Shown one piece after another: positions 46,063 through 57,865 of a DNA stretch of 64,000 nt. The notes below the pieces were generated by a model. It saw nothing but the letters and a program-made list of their open reading frames with translations. It was not told where the DNA came from and searched no databases. The translations under genes were made by a program, and so were the position numbers. The stretch is from Carex sylvatica (Eukaryota; Streptophyta; Magnoliopsida; Poales; Cyperaceae), in NCBI GenBank assembly GCA_964058845.1, contig CAXKVR010000126.1, positions 1 through 64,000 of the forward strand. Reading direction: 5' to 3'. Position 1 is the stretch's first letter; the number at the start of each line of letters is the position of its first letter.

Positions 46063-46299
46063 AGTGACAAACTGATAATCGTCTTCTTAATTTGTTGTAA
46101 AGCAGCTAATACCAAATTGGCTACAAAAATTTATTCATATTGTAAATGAATTGATCATTGTTAATTGTTGGACAATAAAAATGTATTTTTTTTAATAAAA
46201 GAGTTTTTTTTTATATAAAAGTGGTATGAAAACCACTTGTTTCATTAGAAACTGATATTATTCATATACAAGATATGCATCATAGCTAAGCATATAGCA
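46063..46299. other. Short spacer between CACTA and copia elements
   Basis: AT-rich flank; its last five bases, TAGCA, are the left copy of the copia target duplication. Confidence 0.6.
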
Positions 46300-48271
46300 T
46301 GTTGGGGTTTTGACAGTTCAAACCCATTGATTTGATTAAGTGCGGAAAGAACGTAAAACAAAAATTTTACTTCTAATCTTAATCCAAGGATTAAACGGGG
46401 TATGTCAGGAAACATTCCAAGGGGTCCACCTTCCGTATTCCTTTGACATCAGAACCCTATTTAATCCTTTTACAGATCTACTCCATAATTGATTTCTAAA
46501 ACATTAATCTACTTACCAGTTAAATAGATTAATATAACTTGTATATACCTTGTTTCCAAATTCTGATTGGAAAGCAGACCGAGCGAGAAGAGCTACACCA
46601 GGGAATGACTCGTCTCGGAGTATCACACATGTGATACCTCTATCGGTTATCCACCAGGACTAACCAGAGAGCGGTTTATTTCTTATTGCCAGAAATACCG
46701 TAAACCGCGGTTTTCTGCAAAAACACTATTCACCGAGAAAAGGACGAAATAACACTATTCACGACCCGCAGTTATTCCGATTCACTAATAAGCAAAAACA
46801 GAAATACCGCGACTTTCGCAAATCTATTATTTCCGAATCCCGAATCTCGTAAACTACCGCAACCGAAAAAGAGAGAAAAATAGAAACTCGAATCGATCTG
46901 ACAATCTGATACGATGTGAATTAGCAACTTTTCTCTCTACCCTCACCCCTCTATTTATAGGCATTTGAGGAGGTTTAGGAATTACGGAAATGCCATTTAC
47001 CAAAATGCCATTTACCAAAATGCCATTTACGGAAATGCCATTGAATGGATAAGGATGATGACATGTCATGTGGATAAGGATGATGACATGTCATGTGTAA
47101 AAAGACCAAAATGCCCTTGGCCCAAATTTAATTTAACATCCGTATAATTATTCTGAACAATTATATTTCTTGCGGTTTGTTGTTTCGGTAACTTTTATAC
47201 AACGTAACGGGTACGTTTATAAATTAACCTTTTGTTTTTGCTTTGCCAATTTATATGACATTTATAATTTAATTATAACACGTATAATTAATTATAACCA
47301 TCTTAATATTAATTATAATCAATTTATAATTAATCAATAAGATTCTCCGATTAACTCCTATACGGTGTGACCCAATAGGATCTGTGTTATGTTGGTAAAT
47401 AGAATTAAAACTGTTTTAACTTCTATAATCATGAGAGGCATCTGGCATAACGCATCATGACCATCCAATTACACAGATGATGCTGTACTGTACAATATCA
47501 CGATCCAGTAAACTATTTTACTCGTGTCAGTTCTTTCGTCTCATAGCTATCAGATCAGTTTTAAGGTAGGTGTGTGTCATCCTTGCAAACTTAATCTTTT
47601 CTTGATCTTGAGCAGATTATCAAATATAATTACTCTTGTAATTATACCGCTAGCAGATAATCTTACTCTATCAAGGGGCCCAGTGATGCTATAGCTCGTA
47701 TAGAGATACGAGGGACAATAGTACTTTTGGTAAACCATCACTACCTCAGCTAAGCTATGTGTACCGAAAAGCTACCGTTATAACTGTGTTTTACCGACAG
47801 CGTTAGATAACAATCACACATACACATCTCTTAGTAGGAAAGATAAATACCTCATACTTTAGAACTTAACACTGAATGAAAACATTAATGACACATACAC
47901 AATTCCATTTAATGTTTCATTCGGGGTCTGTCAAATACCATGTTCCTAGAACATGTATCTATGTGATTAAAATGACATCTCTTGTCAGTGGTCTGTAAAA
48001 CTTGACCATCTTTTAATCCACATACTAACCTTGTAACGGTTAATTAGTGTTCCTGCTAATTACCTCGGTTAGTGACTTTTAAGAATATATAACATCTATA
48101 TTATGAAGTTTCACAATTCCAGTTATTGACTCTAGTCAGATAAAGGAATGATTCATAAATGTAATAATATTCAAGGCAACAAAATGACAGTTTATTTAAT
48201 CACTCAATTCATGAACAAAGCTTTATGATAATTTATCGTATTATTGACTTCTAGATTATTACAAACTAACA
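46300..48271 (-). repeat. 3' LTR of the copia element
   Basis: 1972 bp, starting TGTTGGGG and ending TAACA on the plus strand. It contains a short tandem array (ATGCCATTTAC units, 46987-47041) and two copies of a 23-bp GGATAAGGATGATGACATG unit (47047-47095). Compared by eye with 53644-55615 I found one difference: A at 47845 against G at 55189. Confidence 0.97.
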
Positions 48272-48283
48272 ATCTCCCACTTA
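48272..48283 (-). other. Polypurine tract of the copia element
   Basis: On the coding strand, AAGTGGGAGATT directly precedes the 3' LTR, as expected for plus-strand priming. Confidence 0.85.
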
Positions 48284-49024
48284 AGCTAGGAGCCAATCAT
48301 TGTAGGTCCTACTTATACGAATCTCTAATATTCTAAAAAGATCTCGCAGATCTTTAAGAAAACCTCATAGCCAATCTCCTATGTGTTTTAAGCACATAGA
48401 AGCAGTATGTATCTGGTACATGGCTTGAGTAAGAGGCTCTCGTGAGTGGATCAGCTGTGTTGCTGATTGTGTCAATTTTTACAAATCTTTACTTTACCTT
48501 TATATTAATTATATCTTTTATAATTAATTATAATCATCTTATTATGTTTACGATCTCTCGTTTTAGGTGATAATGTCATAGAACACGTTTGGATCTCGAG
48601 TACGTTCTCGGTTCCTTGGCCTGAGCTATAGCTCTATTGTTGTCTCAATAGAGGTCCACAGAGCCTTGAACACTTGGAACCACTCTAAGTTTGTTAAGAA
48701 ACTTTTGATCCAAAAACTCTCTTGGAAGTATTCCTATGTTCCAAGCATGGATTAGCCTGATATCTACTCGTCACACTCAAAGTGTACGAGTTATTAGGGC
48801 GAGTGCACAACATGGCGTACTTGATAGAGTCCATAGCCAAAGCGTATGGTACTCTACTCATTGCTCTTTTGCTCATCAGTTATCGAAAGACACTGAGTCT
48901 TGCTAAGCTGTACACCATGACTCATTGGCAGGAATCCCCTTCTGGAATCCTGCATGTTGAACCGATTCAACACTTTGTCAATGTACATGCTTTGACTCAA
49001 TCCTATGAGTCAAATCGATCTATC
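48284..49024 (-). pseudogene. Copia RNase H region, deleted and broken
   Basis: The minus strand at 48876-48694 keeps MSRVPYALAMDSIKYAMLCT and TSRYQANP from the RT/RNase H connection. A stop follows, and then after a gap remnants such as DNNRAIAQAKEPR and TADPLT. The central RNase H segment carrying its catalytic acidic residues is not recognisable, so a deletion is inferred. Confidence 0.75.
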
Positions 49025-50413
49025 TCAGTAGATCTCTATGTCTAGTATATAGACAGTCTCACCCAAGTCCTTCATTGCTAAGACTTTCTTAAATGAAGAC
49101 TTGGCTAATTCCAACAGAGGAATATCGTTTCCGATTAAGAGTATGTTATCTACATATAAGATTAGAAAAGCGATGACACTCCCACTAGTTTTCCTGTACA
49201 CACACGGTTCTTCTTCGCATCTGACGAAGTCAAACTTTTTGACTTCTTCGTCAAATTGAAGATTCCAACTCCGTGATGCTTGCTTCAATCCATAAATGGA
49301 TTTCAGAAGCTTGCATACCTTCCCAGCATTCTTTGGATCTTCAAAACCCTCAGGCTGTGTCATGTACACATCCTCTTCTAAATTTCCATTTAAGAAGGCG
49401 GTTTTGACATCCATTTGCCATATTTCATAATCATGAAATGCGGGAATTGCTAGGAGTATCCGAATTGACTTAAACATAGCTACGGGCGAGAAAGTTTCAT
49501 CATAATCTACGCCGAGAATTTGTTTGAAATCTTTCACTACAAGCCGTGCTTTGTATACAGTCATACTACCATCCATGTCTGTTTTTCTTTTAAAAACCCA
49601 CTTGTTAGCTATGGGTTTCACCCCATCAAGTGGTACAACTAGGTTCCAGACCGTGTTGTCATACATGGACTGTATTTCGGATCTCATGGCCTTTAGCCAT
49701 TTATCAGAGTCGGGTCTATCCATTGCTTCCACATAGGTCAGAGGATCTTCAGTATCAAAAACTGAGACCTCGTGCAGTCCCAAGTACCTCTCAGGTGCAT
49801 GGACTGTCCTTGTTGACCTACGTAGCACTTGTTCTTCGGGCTGTCGAACTTGATCCACAACTGTATGCGGATCCAGTTCTACTTCAACTTGCTTTGAAGT
49901 ACTTGAGCTCGGGACTAGAACCTCTTCCACAGCTACTTGTGGATTTGGTACTTCCAGATGCTCATCAGCCGAAGTATCAAGTGGTGGGATTATCTGATCT
50001 GGTTCAGATATTGTATTGTGTGATGTATCTTGAATTTCTTCAAGTATTACATTACTCCCACTACTTCCTTTTGTGAGAAACTCATTCTCCAAAAATACAC
50101 CATGACGAGCAACAACTAATTTGTTCTCGGACTGGTAATAGAAGTAATATCCTTTCGTTTCCTTAGGATATCCTACGAAAAAGCATTTGTCAGATTTGGG
50201 ATCAAGCTTGCCAGACGTCGGGCGTTTGACAAATACTTCGCAACCCCATATTTTAAGATAAGACATATTTGGAGATTTTCCAAACCATAACTCGTACGGA
50301 GTCTTTTCTACTGACTTAGATGGAACCATATTTACTGTTCGTGCGGCAGTTTCTAGTGCGTGTCCCCAAAATGATTTTGGAAGAGTGGTGTTACTCATCA
50401 TGGAACGAACCAT
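49025..50413 (-). pseudogene. Copia integrase C-terminus plus reverse transcriptase, catalytic residue changed
   Basis: This 462-codon open part carries the integrase tail (SFWGHALETAARTVNMVPSK, GCEVFVKRP, KCFFVGYPKETKGY) and then the RT domain (WVFKRKTDMDGSMTVYKARL, IWQMDVKTAFLNGNL, SIYGLKQASRSWN). The RT active-site box, normally YVDD, reads YVDN here, which should abolish polymerisation. The frame opens just after an in-frame TGA at 50455-50453 in the motif TPPGTPQ-stop-NGVSERRN, where the family has tryptophan. The stretch between integrase and RT is acidic, Pro/Ser-rich linker. Confidence 0.92.
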
Positions 50414-51136
50414 GTCAAGCAGAGTTCGATTCCTTCTTTCAGAAACACCGTTTCATTGCGGTGTCCCCGGAGGTGTGAGCTGTGAGACTATCTCACATTT
50501 CTTTAAGTACATTTTAAACTCATAACACAAGTAATTGCCTCTACGGTCCGATCGTAAGGCCTTAATACTTTTGTTTAGTTGATTTTCTACTTCAGTCTTG
50601 AGCCAAGGATTAAAGAGATGCCGGAAAGACCAAAGCAGAGTTCCTTCTGAAGTCTTTCATTGCAAGGACCCTTTAATCCTTTGAGAATTTCAAGGAATTC
50701 AGACTTATGTCTAATCAAGTAGACATAATCATATTTACTGAAATCATTAGTAAACGTGATAAAGTAGTAATAACTGTTTCTTGCACAAGTACTCATAGGT
50801 CCACATACATCCGTGTATATAATACCTAATAAGTCACTTGCCCTTTCGCCCCTTTTGGAGAAAGACGCATTGGTCATTTTTCCATGTAAACAAGATTCGC
50901 ACGTGTTTAATTGATTCAAGATCAAATCTATCAAGAAATCCAATTTCTTGTAACTTCTTGATGCGTTTCTCATTTATATGACCAAGGCGACAATGCCTCA
51001 TGTAAGTCGTACTTTCATGAGATGCTTTGAGTCGTTTGTTATTGATGTTAAACACGGGTTTGTTCATTTCCAATATATATAGATCATTCATCATACAAGA
51101 GGATCCATAATATGTCTCAATTTTATAAATAGACAT
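50414..51136 (-). pseudogene. Copia GAG-pre-integrase and integrase core, frameshifted
   Basis: Fragments include HCRLGHINEKRIKKL (zinc-binding HHCC region, pre-integrase), CESCLHGKMTNASF, then the catalytic core IIYTDVCGPM and YFITFTNDFS, where the family has TDDFS. An insertion of about 95 bp (50605-50700) interrupts the core after HKSEFLEIL. The frame then resumes with integrase sequence up to SQLTPPGTPQ. At least one frameshift lies near 50900-50970. Confidence 0.85.
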
Positions 51137-51296
51137 CTATTATCTTTTATAACAAAAGAGAAATCATTCATCTCTTAACACGAGATTGAAATGATGTTTC
51201 TGGAAATGCTTGGAACAAAATATACATTTTCTAATTCCATTTACAAGCCCGCTAGGCAAATACAACTCTATCATACCGACTGTAACGGCTTGCAAC

Positions 51297-51900
51297 TCAT
51301 GCTCCGTTTCCAACTCGGAGTTGTACTTCCTTATTGCGTAACTTTCTCTTATTTATTAGTGCGTGCATATTCATACAAATATGAGCACATGATCTGGTAT
51401 TCAATACCGAATTATTAAAAGAGGTCGCAACATTAACTTCAATATCATTGATACCAGAGACTGAAACTTCTGAGTCTCTCTCAGATTTCAGATCTTCCAG
51501 ATACCTCGGACAGTTTCTCTTCCAGTGACTCTTGCTATTATAGTAATAGCAGTCATAGGAAGCAGAGACCTTTATCTTGGGAGTGTTCTGATTAAGAACC
51601 TGCTTCCCTTTGCCTTTGTACTTAGTAGCCGTTTTCCTTTTTCGCTTTCTTGATCTTCCTCCCACCTTCTTGGATCATGAAGACATGAGAGCTCTTCTCT
51701 ATGTCCCCATCCTTGACTCTCAATCATCCCTTGGAGCTCCTGCAAGCTCTTATCCATCCCATGCTTATGGGAGTTCACGATGAACCCCGAATAGCTGGGA
51801 GGAAGTGAGTTCAGGATAATGTCCGTGTCCAACTCGTGGCTCAACGAACAGTTAAGCTTCTTCAGCTTCTCAACATTGCTTGTCCTACGAAGCATGTGAG
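51297..51900 (-). pseudogene. Copia gag C-terminus, zinc knuckle and protease remnants
   Basis: The gag part has ELDTDIILNSLPPSYSGFIV (UBN2-type). The zinc knuckle reads CYYYNSKSHWKRNC, with the second cysteine replaced by tyrosine. The protease active site reads NTRS in place of the usual D-T/S-G-S, so the catalytic aspartate is lost. The frames overlap and are shifted relative to each other. Confidence 0.85.
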
Positions 51901-53630
51901 TACTGATAGAGCTGCTCTCTACTATTTTAGTAGGGACCGGTGTATTCAGAACATATTCCTTTTTCTTACGTGTGTCTTTCTTTTCGAGTAAGGAACGTAA
52001 TGAGAAAGACGTTTCATTTAGTCATGTTCTACAACGTTAAAATGTAAAGATTTTTAGCTTTGTTCATGTAATGCTTTATTCAAATAATAAAACTCCCACT
52101 ACAATTTTGTTCTATTCCCATTTGTAGTAGGACCAAGATCCCTATCTTCATTAATGTACAAGCCAGCTTTTACGCATGACTCAGCCATTAGTTATTTTCA
52201 GGTAAGCAAACTTGCTAATCACATCTTCTTGTGATTCTTGGTTTCGTTAAAACATCACGTGTTTTTAACGAAGACTTTGCCCCAAGCCCAAAACTGTTTT
52301 GGAAATCATTGGTAAGTAACCTCACTCTATTTGGTTTGATATGTCGGACATAACCCTCGACCACCAAAGGTAAAAGGCGACGCTTGCTGAGCAAGACCCG
52401 TCAACCAATGAACAATGATGTGAGGAGGATAGAGTAGGAAGGGCATATTACTTAATTAATGGGTTGGTGTTTATGCTTAACAGTGCCAGCAATCTTTAAA
52501 ATAGATATGTCAGGAAACATTCCAGGGGTGTCCACCCTCCGTATTCCTTTGGCATCAAAATCTATTTCACATGCTTAGCTTTGTTAAGCAGTCAGTTCTT
52601 GTAACTGACTTTAGACATTCTTACGGACACGTGAAAGTCGTCTGCCAGAAAGACAAAGGTGAGTTCCTGCACAAATCTTTCTTTGACATCACGTTCTTTC
52701 ACGGTTCCTTTGAAAGCGATAAATCTAATTTATACATTTCATATCAAAGCAGTAAATCTAATTTACTTATATACAGGACCAAGTCAGGTATATTATTTAT
52801 CAGTTACTAATTCTTTATTTTGCAACTATGCTCAGTTCTTATTTATACCGTTAAAGCACATAAACAATTTATATGTTTTAAAATCAGATATTCTTTTCGG
52901 TCCATAAAGCAATTTGGTAACGTGACAAAGTTCCTTTTCGGCCAGCCATTAGGACATGTAAAAGGGGCTCCCAGGAAAGACCGGGGTCACGAGGACCTCT
53001 TAGACTCAGTCTTTCCTAGACAGAACCATCTCTTTTACGGTGTGGAAATGACAGCTCTTACTAAGATACTTTATTGCTTCATCACATTCTTCGATGAACT
53101 TTACTTATCCGAAGGTTTTCGAAAAGGCGAAAGAGTTACATCTTGCCATTTCAAAAGCGTTAAAGTAATTTGGTAACGTGACAAAGTTCCCTTTGGGCCA
53201 GCTATCAGGACACGTAAAAAGGGGTTAGTCGAAAAGCCGAGACTTTTCTTGACATTAACCTTGTCTTTTACGGGTGGAGATTAACAGCTCTTACTCAGGT
53301 ACTTTATTGCTTCATCACATTCTTAGATATACTCAAACGCAGTTGAAAGTTTTTAGAACGAAAACATAAAGAAAGCATAAAATCCTATTTTATCTTTCTC
53401 GGTCGGAAAACCGATCCAAGAAATGTAAAAGTTTACATTTCATAAGAAAGCATAAAGAAAGCTTAAATCTAATTTAACTTTCTTAGTCGGTAGAACCGAA
53501 CCAAGAAAATCTCATTTCTAATCGGTTTGGACTTAAGCTGCAAATGTAAGAATTAAACCGATATGCGGTATATGCATCTAATTTGCATAAGTTATAACTT
53601 TTAGAAAATCAATCAGCGGGAGAGCCTTGT
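51901..53630 (-). other. Copia leader and upstream gag region, with an internal duplicated module
   Basis: No open gag N-terminus is readable. Two diverged direct copies of a module occur at about 52909-53100 and 53165-53330 (GACAAAGTTCC, GGACA(T/C)GTAAAA, ACTTTATTGCTTCATCACAT), and a weaker third starts at about 52610. The stretch at 52507-52560 resembles LTR sequence near 46400-46450 (TGTCAGGAAACATTCCA), so LTR-derived sequence is present inside. Confidence 0.65.
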
Positions 53631-53642
53631 GCTCTGATACCA
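53631..53642 (-). other. Primer-binding site (tRNA-Met initiator)
   Basis: The coding strand reads TGGTATCAGAGC, one base after the 5' LTR, the standard plant copia primer site. Confidence 0.95.
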
Positions 53643-53643
53643 C

Positions 53644-55615
53644 TGTTGGGGTTTTGACAGTTCAAACCCATTGATTTGATTAAGTGCGGAAAGAACGTAA
53701 AACAAAAATTTTACTTCTAATCTTAATCCAAGGATTAAACGGGGTATGTCAGGAAACATTCCAAGGGGTCCACCTTCCGTATTCCTTTGACATCAGAACC
53801 CTATTTAATCCTTTTACAGATCTACTCCATAATTGATTTCTAAAACATTAATCTACTTACCAGTTAAATAGATTAATATAACTTGTATATACCTTGTTTC
53901 CAAATTCTGATTGGAAAGCAGACCGAGCGAGAAGAGCTACACCAGGGAATGACTCGTCTCGGAGTATCACACATGTGATACCTCTATCGGTTATCCACCA
54001 GGACTAACCAGAGAGCGGTTTATTTCTTATTGCCAGAAATACCGTAAACCGCGGTTTTCTGCAAAAACACTATTCACCGAGAAAAGGACGAAATAACACT
54101 ATTCACGACCCGCAGTTATTCCGATTCACTAATAAGCAAAAACAGAAATACCGCGACTTTCGCAAATCTATTATTTCCGAATCCCGAATCTCGTAAACTA
54201 CCGCAACCGAAAAAGAGAGAAAAATAGAAACTCGAATCGATCTGACAATCTGATACGATGTGAATTAGCAACTTTTCTCTCTACCCTCACCCCTCTATTT
54301 ATAGGCATTTGAGGAGGTTTAGGAATTACGGAAATGCCATTTACCAAAATGCCATTTACCAAAATGCCATTTACGGAAATGCCATTGAATGGATAAGGAT
54401 GATGACATGTCATGTGGATAAGGATGATGACATGTCATGTGTAAAAAGACCAAAATGCCCTTGGCCCAAATTTAATTTAACATCCGTATAATTATTCTGA
54501 ACAATTATATTTCTTGCGGTTTGTTGTTTCGGTAACTTTTATACAACGTAACGGGTACGTTTATAAATTAACCTTTTGTTTTTGCTTTGCCAATTTATAT
54601 GACATTTATAATTTAATTATAACACGTATAATTAATTATAACCATCTTAATATTAATTATAATCAATTTATAATTAATCAATAAGATTCTCCGATTAACT
54701 CCTATACGGTGTGACCCAATAGGATCTGTGTTATGTTGGTAAATAGAATTAAAACTGTTTTAACTTCTATAATCATGAGAGGCATCTGGCATAACGCATC
54801 ATGACCATCCAATTACACAGATGATGCTGTACTGTACAATATCACGATCCAGTAAACTATTTTACTCGTGTCAGTTCTTTCGTCTCATAGCTATCAGATC
54901 AGTTTTAAGGTAGGTGTGTGTCATCCTTGCAAACTTAATCTTTTCTTGATCTTGAGCAGATTATCAAATATAATTACTCTTGTAATTATACCGCTAGCAG
55001 ATAATCTTACTCTATCAAGGGGCCCAGTGATGCTATAGCTCGTATAGAGATACGAGGGACAATAGTACTTTTGGTAAACCATCACTACCTCAGCTAAGCT
55101 ATGTGTACCGAAAAGCTACCGTTATAACTGTGTTTTACCGACAGCGTTAGATAACAATCACACATACACATCTCTTAGTAGGAAAGATGAATACCTCATA
55201 CTTTAGAACTTAACACTGAATGAAAACATTAATGACACATACACAATTCCATTTAATGTTTCATTCGGGGTCTGTCAAATACCATGTTCCTAGAACATGT
55301 ATCTATGTGATTAAAATGACATCTCTTGTCAGTGGTCTGTAAAACTTGACCATCTTTTAATCCACATACTAACCTTGTAACGGTTAATTAGTGTTCCTGC
55401 TAATTACCTCGGTTAGTGACTTTTAAGAATATATAACATCTATATTATGAAGTTTCACAATTCCAGTTATTGACTCTAGTCAGATAAAGGAATGATTCAT
55501 AAATGTAATAATATTCAAGGCAACAAAATGACAGTTTATTTAATCACTCAATTCATGAACAAAGCTTTATGATAATTTATCGTATTATTGACTTCTAGAT
55601 TATTACAAACTAACA
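53644..55615 (-). repeat. 5' LTR of the copia element
   Basis: 1972 bp, equal in length to the 3' LTR and nearly identical to it; carries the promoter end of the element for minus-strand transcription. Followed by the TAGCA duplication. Confidence 0.97.
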
Positions 55616-57157
55616 TAGCAAACTAGCTAGATGGATATAGATTCACTAGTTGTTAAGCAACTAGGTAGCTAGAGGATTATTATACAAAACATAGTAGTAG
55701 TTTAATATTGTTGTCAAACATAGCTAAGTAAAAATCTAACGGTAGCAATTTAGTAGAAATATTAGAGAGGTCTTGAAAGGAAGCTAGTGGTCTACAGATG
55801 AACTGGCATGGGATGAGCTGGTGATGGAAATGGGGGCATTATCTTGCATGTAAACTGCATCTATGGCATCATGTTCTGCCTTGTCCCTCAGGTAATCCGA
55901 AAGGTCGGATCCCTTTAACCCAAGACAGTTATACTTAGTGCACCACTAATTACTCTAAACACTGAAAATAATCGCTATTAAAAGTAAATAGATGAGTTTA
56001 GATAAATTTGACACGTGTGGTGATAACGGAGTTTGAAAAATCAAAGGACTACGTCTCTGGGGAGTCGCAACCTCTTCTAGGTGCCCCTTTCTATACCCAA
56101 CGAGAAATAATTACAACTTGTGAACTGGTGAGCCCTTACAAAACCTTCGAGAAGTCATACGGCCAACTCAAATAAATAACAAGTACTCAAGTTTAGATTC
56201 TCAATAATAACACTCTAAATCTCACTCTAACCTAATCTAGCTCAAGATTAGTGAAGTGAGTTTGAGGTTGTCTGAGAGATATTAAAGTTTTAAGCTCAAT
56301 CAACAATGGAGGATCAAAGATCACATAAAAAAATTGCTTTTTAGAAAGTTAGGGTTGGCTGAGATAAGTGGGAAAGAGACCCCACTGCTCTATTTATAGA
56401 GATAGCTCCAGAAATAACAATTTGACTTAAAACGTTACAACGTTTTAGTTCAAAATTCAAATTAGATTTTCTTTTTCTGCGAGATTGATCAAATCGTTGC
56501 CAACGATTGTAAAATATTATGTAATATTTTTCACTTTAAAAACTTGATCAAAAATAGAAATTTCTGAAGTTTGGATTTAATTAAAACGTTAAAAGTTTTG
56601 TCAAACATTACAACGCTGATTTAATTAAATCGTTATAACGATTAACAAACATTACCAACATTTGTAATTCAATCTTAGCTGTATTTCAGCATTTCTGACA
56701 GGCTGAAAACGTTACAACGTTTTATAAATGTTACCAATATTTTAATTCCTTATGATTTTGATCAAGCTGTTACTACTACAACGTTTCTGACAAGTTGAAA
56801 ACGTTACTAACATTTGTTTTCAGTTTAAACCACCTCAAACTTACTTTACCAAGTTTATGATTTTACAATTTGTATTCTTTATAATTTTTCATAATTTCTT
56901 CACTTCAATCAATCTACATTGCAATTTTAATTGTCTTGAACTTGCATAACTCTAAAATAGAAGAAATTGTAAAATTCAATAATTATATGTTTTTTCAAAT
57001 TAGTTAAATAGACGAAAAATATTATTGCTAGAATGATATAAATTTGATAATTCATAAAAAAAATGATGAACATGACAACAATTACTTCAATTTATAACTT
57101 AAAATTACAACATTTGTATTTTCGATGGAAAATAAACAATTTAGAATGTTTGAATGA
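55616..57157. other. AT-rich region with an inverted-repeat partner at 61.2 kb
   Basis: No gene is seen. The part from about 56580 to 56957 is rich in AACGTT/AACATT motifs and is the inverted counterpart of 61225-61580. The region 55890-56400 looks like decayed repetitive, perhaps LTR-derived, sequence, but I cannot define ends. Confidence 0.45.
56580..56957. repeat. Dispersed repeat, copy 1 (inverted relative to 61225-61580)
   Basis: Shared blocks include AATTCAATCTTAGCTGTATT, AGCATTTCTGACAG, GATCAAGCTGTTACTA and CATTGCAATT..AATTGTCTTGAAC. Each appears as its reverse complement in the other copy in the opposite order. Element class unknown. Confidence 0.75.
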
Positions 57158-57165
57158 GTATAACC

Positions 57166-57857
57166 TAGGGGTGTAAACGGAGCCGGATTATTCGGCGGAT
57201 ATCTGTTCCGTATCTGGGAATTATCCATAGAAAATCCGGATACGGAGTCCTAAACGGAGCGGATGTCCAAACTATCAGAAACCCAATAATTTTTGGATAC
57301 GAATTCGGAGTCCTAAACTGAGCGGATATCCGGACTCTAATAAAAGAAGATTTAATATTTGCTATTGGTGAGATTTGAACACATGTACTCCTATCTCAAG
57401 ACCTTTGAATTAAGTTTCAAACCATTACACCACAACTTCTTTTATTACCATTTCTTTATTTGATATATATATTATATTAATATATTATCTCTCATCTCTC
57501 CATCCACTTATAGTTATCATTAATATTTATATTTAATTTTTTAATTAATATTTGTATCTTAGAAATTCATATATCTTAATTATCCGACCATTATTCATTT
57601 TATATCCGTATTCGAATCCGTATCCATGAACTATTTGTTCCGTATCCGTATTCGTTTAAGGCGAATTTAATTTTGAATTTTAATATCAGTTTAATATCCG
57701 TTTACTATCCGTATCCGTATCCGTTTAAGGCGAATTTAATTTTGAATTTTAATATCCGTTTACTATCCGTATCCGTATTCGTATCCGCTCATTATCCGAC
57801 AGATGCAAATATGGTATGAGCATTATCCGCTCCGTATCCGCTCCGTTTACACCCCTA
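57166..57857. mobile_element. hAT non-autonomous element with perfect 8-bp TSD
   Basis: The ends TAGGGGTGTAAACGGAGC and GCTCCGTTTACACCCCTA are exact inverted repeats. They are flanked by GTATAACC at 57158-57165 and 57858-57865. The subterminal regions are full of GGATAT/ATCCGT motifs. A tRNA-derived segment (57366-57438) sits in the middle. No transposase in 692 bp. Confidence 0.93.
57366..57438 (-). repeat. tRNA-derived segment (SINE-like head) inside hAT element
   Basis: The minus strand reads GTTGTGGTGTAATGGTTTG..., with an A-box-like TGGTGTAATGG (57432-57422) and a B-box-like GTTCAAATCTC (57380-57370) 42 bp apart, start to start about 52. It does not fold as a full tRNA by eye, so it is a relic, not a tRNA gene. 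Confidence 0.55.
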
Positions 57858-57865
57858 GTATAACC

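Larger units (their letters stand above)
46300..55615 (-). mobile_element. Ty1/copia LTR retrotransposon, full-length ends, inactivated coding region
   Basis: The 9316-bp element is bounded by TG..CA LTRs of 1972 bp each (46300-48271 and 53644-55615) and a perfect 5-bp duplication TAGCA (46295-46299 and 55616-55620). Coding is on the minus strand, so the right LTR is the 5' LTR. Next to it is a primer-binding site matching initiator tRNA-Met (TGGTATCAGAGC). A purine-rich tract (AAGTGGGAGATT) precedes the left LTR. Domains run gag, zinc knuckle, protease, integrase, reverse transcriptase and a deleted RNase H, the copia order. Stops, frameshifts and altered catalytic residues inactivate it. 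Confidence 0.97.

Noticed and set aside
46854..47147. 60- and 71-codon frames in the LTRs (repeated at 54198-54491)
   Set aside because: They are translations of the short ATGCCATTTAC tandem repeats in the LTR, present twice only because the LTR is.
49524..50076. Plus-strand frames of 70 and 148 codons across the copia element
   Set aside because: They mirror the RT and linker coding on the minus strand and have no domain.
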